A DNA stretch of 64,000 bases from Bacillota bacterium. Lineage in GTDB: Bacteria > Bacillota > Negativicutes > Sporomusales > CTSoil-080. Numbering within the stretch: the stretch's first letter is position 1; each line of letters opens with the position of its first letter. Of this stretch, positions 7,832 to 15,562 are shown piece after piece. A program made the position numbers and the translations under genes. Where the stretch lies: contig JAGGAC010000001.1 of assembly GCA_017889635.1 (NCBI GenBank), forward strand, positions 62,001-126,000, written 5' to 3'. The notes under the pieces were generated by a model, which saw nothing but the letters and a program-made list of their open reading frames with translations, was not told where the DNA came from and ran no database searches.

Positions 7832-8098
7832 ATGTCTTCATGCAGATATTATTGTTGCGAAAGAGGTGCAAATTTTTGCGGCTTTTCTGATGAATCGGGT
7901 GTTAAGCTTGTTTCGCCGGTGCTTAAAGAAGCGGTGGCAAAAGGCGCAAAAGTGCGATTGTTTATGGGGCGGTACCTTGGGATTACCGAGCCGGCAGCGC
8001 TGTATTTGCTTAAAAAGGAATTCGAAGAATTAAGATTTCATATCAGGTTTTTAAAATTGAAAGGTAAAATTAAATGTATAAATACAAAAAAATTCTAG
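7832..8098 (+). pseudogene. N-terminal fragment of a PLD-like-domain protein
   Basis: The frame encodes FSDESGVKLVSPVLKEAV..KGAKVRLFMGRYLGITEPAALYLL, which matches the start of the phospholipase-D-like nuclease domain found at the N-terminus of many DEAD/DEAH helicase-type proteins. The catalytic HKD motifs and everything downstream are missing. The frame runs into the start of the next gene (overlap 8074-8098) and has no ribosome site. The first residues (SSCRYYCCERG) do not fit the family either. It is read as a decayed fragment, possibly of a former defence or restriction gene. Confidence 0.5.
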
Positions 8099-9498
8099 CT
8101 GTATTCGGTTTATTATTATTTCTTTTATCCAGAACGGTATTTGCTTCTTCAATACCTGTATCATCACTACAAAAACTGCGGTTTAGTCAAACGAGTGACC
8201 ATGTACGTATAGTTTTTGATGTATCAGAAATCCCAGATTATATTATTGATAGAACCCAAGATGGTCAAATCATAATTAATCTGTCAGTTGCGGCGGATCC
8301 AGCCGCCATGACAACAGTGCAGATAAATAATGATATCGTAAATTCATTCCGCTTAATCTCTGTTGATGAATTGCATCAACAACTTGTTATCTCCTTAAAA
8401 GGAACTACAGTATCAGAAGTTTTTTCTTTAAAAGATCCTAATCGGCTTGTTGTAGATTTAATAAAGAATACTCCAATACACAATATTCCACCGGTAGGTC
8501 AGATAGATACCCCGATTGCTCCGGGATTGATTTACACCACTATCGTGCAACAGTTATCTTCAGGTCCTATTGCGGCTTATGTTTTAGACGCTGATTTGAG
8601 CAAATTTAAATTGGTACCGGTTCTTGGAAATAATCCCAATATTGGTCTGGATAAGGTTAAAGATATGGAAGTGAATGACTCGGGAATTGCTGCAGTAAAT
8701 GGTTCCTATTTTGCTCCCAACGGTGAAATCTTAGGGTTACTCAAGATAAACAACGATATCGTAAGTATTCCTGAATTTAAGCGGACTGCTGTTGGTATTA
8801 CTGAAGACAACAAGTATATTTTTGGACAAGTTTGTTATCAAGGTACTGTACGATTGCCGGATGGTAGTGTTTTGCCTATTTCCGGTATTAACTGCGAACG
8901 GGCTGAAAATACGGTCACGTTATATAACTCTTATTATGGGAAATCGACTAAAACCAATGAATACGGCAAAGATTATGTTATGACAAATGGAAAGGTTAGA
9001 GCTATTTTGGCACAGGATGCACCCATAAACTTTGGAAGTGTAGTTTTGTCCGCTCATGGTACGGCAGCGGCAGCAATGTCAAGTTTGAAAGTCGGCGATA
9101 GTATTGACATTAAACAATCGCTGGGATCAGAGTTTGACAAGGTTTCTTATGCTATGGGGGCAGGGCCGATGCTGGTTAAAGATGGCGAACCATTTTTAAC
9201 AACACAAGCTGAACAATTTCCTGATGATATAGCAGTGGGACGGGCACCGCGGACAGCACTTGGAATTACTAAATCAGGCCACATATTGCTTGTTGTTGTC
9301 GATGGGCGTCAGACAACAAGTATAGGCATGACCCTTGTTGAACTAGCTGACTTTATGCAAAAACTGGGGGCAGTTGAAGCCATGAATTTTGATGGTGGCG
9401 GGTCTAGCGAAATGGTCGTGAGAGATAGCGTCATGAATAATCCATCCGATGGGCAGGAACGGTCTGTTGGCGAGGCGCTGGTTCTTATTAATAGATAA
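8074..9498 (+). CDS. Secreted AMIN-domain / phosphodiester-glycosidase (NAGPA) family protein
   Basis: 474 aa. A signal peptide (residues 1-25, ending VFASS) is followed by an AMIN-like domain (about 30-125, LRFSQTSDHVRIVFDVSE) and a NAGPA/exopolysaccharide-biosynthesis domain (about 155-474). The latter includes GIAAVNGSYFAPNGEILG, GRAPRTALGIT and NFDGGGSSEMVV, the usual family signatures. AMIN domains bind peptidoglycan or septal wall; NAGPA domains act on phosphodiester-linked sugars. It probably works in the periplasm on cell-wall or surface polymers. The start overlaps the degraded PLD fragment, and only a weak AAAGG ribosome site is present. Confidence 0.82.
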   Translation: MYKYKKILAVFGLLLFLLSRTVFASSIPVSSLQKLRFSQTSDHVRIVFDVSEIPDYIIDRTQDGQIIINLSVAADPAAMTTVQINNDIVNSFRLISVDELHQQLVISLKGTTVSEVFSLKDPNRLVVDLIKNTPIHNIPPVGQIDTPIAPGLIYTTIVQQLSSGPIAAYVLDADLSKFKLVPVLGNNPNIGLDKVKDMEVNDSGIAAVNGSYFAPNGEILGLLKINNDIVSIPEFKRTAVGITEDNKYIFGQVCYQGTVRLPDGSVLPISGINCERAENTVTLYNSYYGKSTKTNEYGKDYVMTNGKVRAILAQDAPINFGSVVLSAHGTAAAAMSSLKVGDSIDIKQSLGSEFDKVSYAMGAGPMLVKDGEPFLTTQAEQFPDDIAVGRAPRTALGITKSGHILLVVVDGRQTTSIGMTLVELADFMQKLGAVEAMNFDGGGSSEMVVRDSVMNNPSDGQERSVGEALVLINR

Positions 9499-9512
9499 AG
9501 AGTTGTCTAGAG

Positions 9513-9620
9513 TTAATTGTTTTTGACAAGCTCATGTTCTACTATTAACTGCTTATTTATAACCCTAACCATTATATGATATATATTACTTGCGCTTTTT
9601 ACTCGAGCACTTCTTGGCAT
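9513..9620 (-). pseudogene. N-terminal remnant of a RAYT/Y1 (IS200-like) transposase
   Basis: The minus-strand frame reads MPRSARVKSASNIYHIMVRVINKQ, the conserved N-terminus of REP-associated tyrosine transposases (usual form ARxKSxxGIYHIMLRGINRQ). It breaks off after about 35 residues; the HUH motif and catalytic Tyr are absent. A second piece, from the C-terminus, lies in the opposite orientation at 9960-10063. Confidence 0.65.
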
Positions 9621-9688
9621 TTTACTTACCTCTAGCGAATCGTACCATTTTTTTGTAGGACACAACCACCATTCCATTGTCATGAGAG

Positions 9689-9739
9689 AACCAAAAACCA
9701 CGGCTTAGTCAATTTACGACTTCTCCGTGGTTTTTGGTT
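9689..9739. repeat. 15-bp perfect hairpin, left border of the defence cassette
   Basis: AACCAAAAACCACGG (9689-9703) and its exact complement (9725-9739) form a 15-bp stem with T-rich ends in both directions, so it can serve as a terminator. Bases 9692-9712 match 14492-14512 at 20 of 21 positions, i.e. beside the right end of the Gabija-like genes. Confidence 0.6.
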
Positions 9740-9959
9740 TAGGCTGGTTTGCCCTGGATTAGACTAATCGCGAGTTTTCAGTAGTTATATTATTTTATTG
9801 GAAGGTTATTGGAAAAATGGTGACGAATAAAGTAAAATAATGGATAAAAATTATACTGTTTCATAACGCTGGGAGCGTTAGAGAACTGTTGCTAATAGTG
9901 TTGCTAGGGAAACAAGTGGCGAGATTACAGGGCTAAGTTAGAAGAAGTAAGGAATTATT

Positions 9960-10063
9960 ATGTTGGTAGAATCAGTTTCACGACACCAAGAAAAAAAGGA
10001 TTTCTATTTACCCAAATTGAGCGATCAACTGGGATAACGCGCGGCGGCGTAGCAAAATATTGA
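9960..10063 (+). pseudogene. C-terminal remnant of a RAYT/Y1 transposase
   Basis: The plus-strand frame ends KKGFLFTQIERSTGITRG followed by GVAKY and a stop, matching the C-terminal tail typical of RAYTs (xKGLSIRQIERLTGISRGxVAK). No start or catalytic part precedes it. Together with the opposite-strand N-terminal piece it shows that a transposase was broken and rearranged here. The remainder of 9740-10149 holds no other recognisable gene. Confidence 0.5.
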
Positions 10064-10149
10064 CAGATTAGGAACGGCCCAAGCTGTCACAATTAGGCAT
10101 GACAATATATGCTTTATTGTAAAGCGATTTGATAAAGGGGTAAGGACTT

Positions 10150-12102
10150 ATGCATATATCAAAACTTAATATTACTGGGTATAAGAATTGCCAATTTAAC
10201 TCAGAGATAGAATTTAATAAAGGATTGAATATTTTAGTTGGTGAAAATGGAGCAGGTAAAACTACTATTATTAATTCTTTAAGATTAATTTTAAAAGAAA
10301 ATGAGTCTTCATATATGAATATTAATGAAGATGATTTCTATAGATCTTTAGATAACGAAAAAGTTGCCGAGAATATTAAAATCGATGTATTATTTGATGG
10401 ATTAAAGCCAGCTGAAGAAATAACGTTTTTAACGTGGTGTGATAATGAATTAAGAGCACAACTTCATTTAGAGGTGTGTTCAATACCAAATGTAAAAGGA
10501 TATTATAAAAAAGAAATCTGGGGTGGTAAATCTAAATCAAGTATATTTGAAGAAGAAACTTTTGAATGCATAGATTGTATATACTTACCACCACTTAGAA
10601 ATGCTGAAGATAAATTAACTAATGGAAGAAGTTCAAGATTGGCATTGCTTTTAAAAAAGCAATACGGAGATAATAGGGAGAAAATAGTAGAAACTGTCCA
10701 TGAGTTTAATAATAAAATAACTAATAACGTTGATGAAAAATATAATGAAATCGCATTAGCTAAAAAAAACATAAATGATAAATTACTTGAATCTTTGGGG
10801 GAAAAATTTGGACAAAGCATAAACTTACAGTTTGCAGATATAACTTTTAATAAAATAGTAGAAAGTATTAAAATGGTTTTTTTCCCAAACTGTTTTGAAA
10901 CAGATATAAAAAAATTTCGGGATATAGCCATTAATAGCTTAGGCTATAATAATTTATTGTACATTGCAACAGTATTTGCAGAACTTGAACTTTTAAAAGA
11001 AAATAATTTATTGACAATATTACTTATTGAGGAACCTGAAGCCCATCTACATCCACAGCTTCAAGTAAAATTTATCCAATATATTGAACAATTATCCAAA
11101 TCAATTGAGAATATTCAAGTTATAATAACGACTCATTCACCTGTGCTTGCTTCATCTGTAAGTGTAGATAACTTGATACATATTAAAGAGTCAAACGGTC
11201 AAATACAAGCAACACCATTGAGAAGTGTTAATTTAGCTAGCAGTAAAAATTATGTTAATAGGTGGCTAGATGTGACAAAATCAACGTTGGTGTTTTCTAG
11301 GGGAATAATTCTAGTAGAAGGGATAAGTGAAACGATGCTTATACCTGAACTAGCAAAAATATGTTTAGCTAAATATTGTGCGACTCAATCGGATTTACCT
11401 GGTTCACTTGAAGAAGCAGGAATCTCTGTTATTAATATTAACGGTATAAACTTCAAACATTTTATGAAATTTTTCGCTAGTATTGATGATAGTAATAGTG
11501 AAGTGAAACTTCCGATAAGATGTTCTGGAATTACTGATAATGATCCTGAAAAGGCTACAGAATATGTAGAGGATAAAGACGGAAAAAAAGTCGAAAAAAA
11601 GATCGAATATTATCCTATTTCAAGTGATAACCCTAGTGGTGCTAATAGTGCTCTAAAATTGATCAAGGATATAAATCAAAGTAAATGTGGGCGAATGTTT
11701 AATTCACCGTTAAAAACGTTTGAATATGATTTATGTATGAACAGAAATACTAAAATAATGGCACAAGTTTTACAGGATATATGGCCAGCCAAAACTGGCA
11801 CAATAAATAAAAAATGCGGAAAGATCATTGAATTAGATAACAAATATATATATGATGAACAACTGCGAGAAGATTCGAAATTTATATATGAACATATTGA
11901 TAGAGATGAAGTTGGAAAAGGGATATTTGCACAAGTTTTAGCGGATACAATTAAAACCCTTTATGATGAAAAAAAATTGCAAATTGCAAATGATCAATCT
12001 AATCTAGAGGAAGTAAACAAGAGTATTCCAGATATATTTAATGTTCCTGAGTATATAGAAAATGCTATTATATGGGCTTGTGGTGGTGAAATTAGTGAAT
12101 AG
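10150..12102 (+). CDS. gajA: OLD-family ATPase/TOPRIM nuclease, Gabija GajA-like
   Basis: 650 aa. The N-terminal half is an ABC-type ATPase with Walker A GENGAGKTT (31-39) and Walker B LLIEEPEAHLHPQ (Glu294), followed by TTHSP (H-loop). The C-terminal half is a TOPRIM nuclease with ILVEGISET (Glu390) and ITDND (Asp463, Asp465), so the metal-binding residues are intact. OLD-family proteins paired with a UvrD-like helicase form the Gabija anti-phage system, in which GajA nicks DNA when nucleotide levels fall. The next gene overlaps its end. The coding sequence is visibly AT-rich (many AAA, ATA, AAT codons) compared with flanking genes, pointing to horizontal acquisition. The remote possibility is a non-Gabija OLD/helicase pair. 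Confidence 0.88.
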   Translation: MHISKLNITGYKNCQFNSEIEFNKGLNILVGENGAGKTTIINSLRLILKENESSYMNINEDDFYRSLDNEKVAENIKIDVLFDGLKPAEEITFLTWCDNELRAQLHLEVCSIPNVKGYYKKEIWGGKSKSSIFEEETFECIDCIYLPPLRNAEDKLTNGRSSRLALLLKKQYGDNREKIVETVHEFNNKITNNVDEKYNEIALAKKNINDKLLESLGEKFGQSINLQFADITFNKIVESIKMVFFPNCFETDIKKFRDIAINSLGYNNLLYIATVFAELELLKENNLLTILLIEEPEAHLHPQLQVKFIQYIEQLSKSIENIQVIITTHSPVLASSVSVDNLIHIKESNGQIQATPLRSVNLASSKNYVNRWLDVTKSTLVFSRGIILVEGISETMLIPELAKICLAKYCATQSDLPGSLEEAGISVININGINFKHFMKFFASIDDSNSEVKLPIRCSGITDNDPEKATEYVEDKDGKKVEKKIEYYPISSDNPSGANSALKLIKDINQSKCGRMFNSPLKTFEYDLCMNRNTKIMAQVLQDIWPAKTGTINKKCGKIIELDNKYIYDEQLREDSKFIYEHIDRDEVGKGIFAQVLADTIKTLYDEKKLQIANDQSNLEEVNKSIPDIFNVPEYIENAIIWACGGEISE

Positions 12103-14134
12103 GGAGGAATGTTGCAATTTGGTTGCCAAAATTTTGTGTGGCAAGCAGAAAGGAATTGATTATAAAAGATGCTATGAGAATTCGAAAACAACCAATGGTA
12201 TTTGTTCTCTTAGCCAACAATGTAGAATTGATGAAAAAACCAAAGAACAACTTCTTTATATATTAGCACCAATTGATCAGGATGCATTTCTTGAAGCCTG
12301 TGCAGGCAGTGGAAAAACTGAAGTTGTGGGTATGAAAGCCGCATATGAGATGATAAAATGGAATAACGTATCAAGAAAAGGAATTGCAATATTATCTTTT
12401 ACTAATGAAGCGACAAATGTCATAAAAAAAAGAGTAGGTGAATTTTTAAAAAAAGGAGGATCAGTGTATCCACATTATGTTGGGACATTGAGTAGCTTTA
12501 TACATGGTTATATAACACAGCCATATGGTTATAAATGTATAGATAACAGTTCTAATAACCTCTCGTTCAGAATAGTTGATAAAGAGGAAAGACCATATAA
12601 GAATCATTGGTTAATTAAATATTGTTGCGAAATTAAATACATAGATAAAGACGGTAATAAGACAGATATTTATGCCAACCAAATATATTTTGATTATCAA
12701 CATCAAGATTATTTAATTTATTTAGGTAATAATGTAGAAGTCTACTTTAAAGAATATTATAGGTCTAAACAATTTCAAGATTTTGTTAATAATCTAAGGG
12801 AAATGAAGCAAAACAATTGGATGTTTGGTATGGATTATTGTTACAAATTAATAAAAAAATGTAAAGATGAATTTTTAAATGATAGATTTGCAAATTTTGA
12901 AGATATGAATAATATTGCATATGAAGTCATGCTAAATAATAGTAAGCTTCAAACTGTAATTTCAAAAAGGTTTCAGCTAATTATTATTGATGAGTGTCAG
13001 GACTTATCTTGGATAGAAATACAAATTCTTAGTAAATTAAAAGAAAAAGGTACAATTTTACATCTTGTTGGTGATATTAACCAAGCTATATATGAATTCA
13101 AAAAAGTAGATTCAAAATTTGTTAAAGAATATGTAAAGTATTTCAGCTATTTTAAGTTGACAAATAATTTTAGAAGTTGTCAACCTATAGTTGACATATC
13201 CAATAAATTAATAAACATACAAAATGTTATTACAGGAAACAATCAGAATAAATATGATGCTAATAGTGTTCTTTATATTGAATATAATACTGCTATAGAA
13301 GCTATAGAAAAATATTTAGGTTTACTAAAACAATTAGGGGTTAATTCAAGGAACTCAGCTATTATAGTAAAACAAAATAAATTAAAAAATGAACTGTTAT
13401 ATACACTTAATAATAATGAGGATATACATTTGCTGATTTCGGCATTTCAGTTATGGAATTCTCTACTGCCTTTAAATAAATATAAAGCTTTACAGTTGGC
13501 AGGAAAACAAATTTCTAAATGGTTTGGAGGTGCAAATAGCAAAAAAAATTATTATTGTCCGCTTGACATAGAGTCTGCTTTTGCTTGGAGAATATTTATT
13601 AAGGATGTTTTAGAGGAGTGCACATTAAATGCTCGATTAATGGACTTTACTTTGCAGTATAGTGACTGGTATAAAAATGCACGAAGTAATCTGCCAGTTA
13701 TATTTAAGCAAACTTACCAAGATTTAGAGAAATACGATAAAAATGCTGGAAATAGAAATTTTGATAATTTTACATACAGGACACCTAGTAAAATCGGAAA
13801 TCTAAAAATTGAAATGATTGATTTAAATATTAAAATAAAAGAAAATATAGATGTAACAACAATACATGGTAGTAAAGGTTGTTCTTTTGATAGTGTTATG
13901 GTCATATCGAGTATAAATAATAGAAGTGATGGTGGCCATTGGAAAAATCATTGGATTGATGGAAATGAGCCAGAAAAAAGAATTGGGTATGTTGCAAGTA
14001 CGAGACCTAGATATCTTTTGGTTTGGGCAGTTCCAATATTAAAAGACGATGACAGAATTTTACTGGAGAGTTATGGATTTAATTCTGCAGACAAGGTATT
14101 GAATGTACAAGCTAATGTAGACGGTATACTCTAA
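12095..14134 (+). CDS. gajB: UvrD/PcrA-like superfamily 1 helicase, Gabija GajB-like
   Basis: About 679 aa. All SF1 helicase motifs are visible: Walker A ACAGSGKTEV, Ia SFTNEAT, II IIIDECQDLSW, III GDINQAIYEF, IV LTNNFRSCQP, V TTIHGSKGCSFDS and VI YVASTRPRYLL. In Gabija, GajB assists the GajA nuclease. It is longer than typical GajB and has a Cys-rich N-terminal segment before Walker A (Cys at 6, 7, 15, 26, 37 and 43 from the chosen start) that might bind zinc. Start is uncertain. GTG 12095 overlaps the gajA stop by 8 nt and suggests translational coupling; ATG 12062 lacks a ribosome site; TTG 12119 follows AGGGAGG but would remove two of the Cys. Confidence 0.85.
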   Translation: MNREECCNLVAKILCGKQKGIDYKRCYENSKTTNGICSLSQQCRIDEKTKEQLLYILAPIDQDAFLEACAGSGKTEVVGMKAAYEMIKWNNVSRKGIAILSFTNEATNVIKKRVGEFLKKGGSVYPHYVGTLSSFIHGYITQPYGYKCIDNSSNNLSFRIVDKEERPYKNHWLIKYCCEIKYIDKDGNKTDIYANQIYFDYQHQDYLIYLGNNVEVYFKEYYRSKQFQDFVNNLREMKQNNWMFGMDYCYKLIKKCKDEFLNDRFANFEDMNNIAYEVMLNNSKLQTVISKRFQLIIIDECQDLSWIEIQILSKLKEKGTILHLVGDINQAIYEFKKVDSKFVKEYVKYFSYFKLTNNFRSCQPIVDISNKLINIQNVITGNNQNKYDANSVLYIEYNTAIEAIEKYLGLLKQLGVNSRNSAIIVKQNKLKNELLYTLNNNEDIHLLISAFQLWNSLLPLNKYKALQLAGKQISKWFGGANSKKNYYCPLDIESAFAWRIFIKDVLEECTLNARLMDFTLQYSDWYKNARSNLPVIFKQTYQDLEKYDKNAGNRNFDNFTYRTPSKIGNLKIEMIDLNIKIKENIDVTTIHGSKGCSFDSVMVISSINNRSDGGHWKNHWIDGNEPEKRIGYVASTRPRYLLVWAVPILKDDDRILLESYGFNSADKVLNVQANVDGIL

Positions 14135-14491
14135 GAAAGTGAAAGTTTAACTTCAATCTCTATTCGGCTCAAAAAATTGCTTTTATAAATCCTATTAAAC
14201 GTTATATTACGCTATGAATAGTTACAAGTAGTGGTAATATCAGCTTAGTTATAGCCAAGTACCAATTTTTAGGATAATAATTAGCTTGGCTAGATACTAG
14301 TGTTTTATATAATTATTACATGGAAAAGAATTTGTAATGACCGCTTGGCTTATGTACAGGCTGGCAGACTAAATTAGCATATAAAAATCTTAGTTTCTGA
14401 AAATGCATTTTAAGCTGGAGTTTGAGGCACTGTCAATACAACGATTCAATGTACCAATCTCCAGTTGTCTAACAATAAAATAAATGTCAAA
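14135..14491. other. AT-rich non-coding stretch after the defence cassette
   Basis: No gene, strong promoter or terminator is visible here. An inverted pair TAGCCAAG / CTTGGCTA (about 14252-14292) is short and widely spaced. This stretch separates the helicase gene from the convergent XRE regulator. Confidence 0.4.
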
Positions 14492-14531
14492 CAAAAACCA
14501 CGGCTTAATCAACAGTGATTTCGCCGTGGTT
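14492..14531 (-). terminator. Terminator of the XRE gene; right-border repeat
   Basis: On the minus strand AACCACGGC and GCCGTGGTT form a 9-bp stem followed by a T-rich tail. One arm overlaps the stop codon of the XRE gene. Its sequence repeats the left hairpin at 9689-9739 (20 of 21 bases over 14492-14512), so the two copies bracket the defence genes and transposase debris. Confidence 0.65.
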
Positions 14532-14913
14532 AATCTTTTTTATTTTGTTTTGTGCGGTTATAGATAAATTCTAAGGTATTGAGGATATATTGTTTGTCTT
14601 CTTCCTTCAGAAGTAAATCGCGGTAGTAGACTTCATCTTGTTTTAGGATTTTTTCGAGGTCTTTAGGACCTTTTTCAGTTTGTTCGGGTATAGGACTTGA
14701 ATTATTAGTGAGACCTAAGAGATAGTCGGTGGATGTAGCTAAGGCCTTAGCCAAATTTATAATATCATCATGGCCTATTTCTGGGGTATATTCGCGTTCC
14801 CAATTAGAAACTACTTGTGGAGAAACGTGAACCAAGGTGGCTAATTGCTGTTGAGTTAGTTTTTGATCTTGGCGCTTTTGGCGAATCCTTTGGGCCGTTG
14901 TCGGCTTTTCCAT
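14530..14913 (-). CDS. XRE-family transcriptional regulator
   Basis: 127 aa with an N-terminal Cro/CI-type helix-turn-helix at about residues 8-65 (RIRQKRQDQKLTQQQLATLV..VSPQVVSNWERE) and LAKALATSTDYLLGLT, the usual end of the HTH_3 fold. The acidic C-terminal tail (about 75-127) has no known domain. It is transcribed away from a region packed with TAACG half-sites (14947-15118), so it probably represses itself and the divergent small gene at 15229, like a phage-type switch. Its location next to the Gabija-like genes might mean it belongs to the island, but the genes converge and share no promoter. Confidence 0.85.
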   Translation of the reverse strand: MEKPTTAQRIRQKRQDQKLTQQQLATLVHVSPQVVSNWEREYTPEIGHDDIINLAKALATSTDYLLGLTNNSSPIPEQTEKGPKDLEKILKQDEVYYRDLLLKEEDKQYILNTLEFIYNRTKQNKKD

Positions 14914-14946
14914 ATAACCAACTCCGCTAATTTGTTAGCTATATTT

Positions 14947-15118
14947 TAACGTACAATAACGAATATTGATATTTAAGTAACGAGTTTTGAGAAATAACAC
15001 GAATTTTTACTTGACACTAACGAAAAACGTTATTAAAATAAAGGCGGAACCACTCAATTAGTAATGAAAAGTAAAGCAACAAAATATTTTTTTAATCGTT
15101 AGATAACGAATTGCGTTA
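14947..15118. promoter_or_regulatory. Operator cluster of TAACG half-sites
   Basis: Eight copies of TAACG or its complement lie within 172 bp. Two form perfect palindromes of the same architecture: TAACG-N5-CGTTA at 15018-15032 and at 15104-15118. Single half-sites are at 14947, 14957, 14978 and 15097. The first palindrome sits inside the spacer of the promoter at 15011-15039, so binding would block RNA polymerase. The adjacent XRE protein is the obvious ligand (inference). Confidence 0.7.
15011..15039 (+). promoter_or_regulatory. Promoter with operator in the spacer
   Basis: TTGACA (15011-15016), a 17-nt spacer and TAAAAT (15034-15039) form a near-consensus vegetative promoter reading rightwards toward the small gene at 15229. 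The TAACG palindrome at 15018-15032 fills the spacer. Confidence 0.8.
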
Positions 15119-15228
15119 TATGGATAAGGGCAATAGTTTGTAGGTTTCGCCCAACTCCAATATCCTGGCATGGCTAAAGCCTTGTCGCAGTCTCACAACA
15201 TTTAGATGGGAGGTAATAATCTAGATGA

Positions 15229-15420
15229 GTGGAGTCGACTCGGCTACATTCTCCAAGATGCATTGGTTTGCGGTGGGGGGAGCGGGTTCTAAAAGACAAG
15301 GATGACGGGATATATTATAACGCTAGGGTACTTGGCCTAGCGTATAGAGCGCTAAAACAGCGTAATTTCACGGTAAATTGGGCAAAAATGCTCGAAGCGG
15401 GGGTGTTTAAAGAAACATAA
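15229..15420 (+). CDS. Small hypothetical protein under the XRE-controlled promoter
   Basis: A 63-codon frame opening with GTG 15229. Its C-terminal half (GIYYNARVLGLAYRALKQRN..VNWAKMLEAGVFKET) looks like a genuine helical protein, whereas the first 20 residues do not. A good ribosome site (GGGAGG, 15208-15213) serves ATG 15225 in another frame instead, which stops after 26 codons. A frameshift near 15290-15305 may therefore have split one gene. A terminator at 15430-15463 follows. No family is recognised; a repressor partner or toxin/antitoxin-like role cannot be decided. Confidence 0.4.
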   Translation: MESTRLHSPRCIGLRWGERVLKDKDDGIYYNARVLGLAYRALKQRNFTVNWAKMLEAGVFKET

Positions 15421-15429
15421 ATGAGACTT

Positions 15430-15463
15430 AATTCAGGTGGGGTTTTAACCCCAGCTGAATTTT
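15430..15463 (+). terminator. Terminator after the small gene
   Basis: AATTCAGGTGGGGTT and its near-complement ACCCCAGCTGAATT close on a 3-nt TTA loop, followed by TTT. It ends the XRE-controlled transcript before the flavoprotein gene. Confidence 0.75.
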
Positions 15464-15562
15464 AGTCGAATTATCCAGGGAATTAGCCGTTCTTTACTCC
15501 AGCCTGTAGAGGATGAAGCACGCGAACGGGTTATTCATCGGATAAAATTGGGAGCGGGGATT

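Noticed and set aside
14252-14292. TAGCCAAG / CTTGGCTA inverted pair
   Set aside because: Only 8 bp, widely spaced in AT-rich DNA, no T-run; probably chance.
9689-14531. Interpretation of the flanking repeats as phage attachment sites
   Set aside because: No integrase is present, both copies form terminator-like hairpins, and the repeated part is short; left as an open alternative in the findings only.
15225-15305. 26-codon ORF with a good ribosome site
   Set aside because: Overlaps the more protein-like frame at 15229-15420; kept only as evidence of a possible frameshift.
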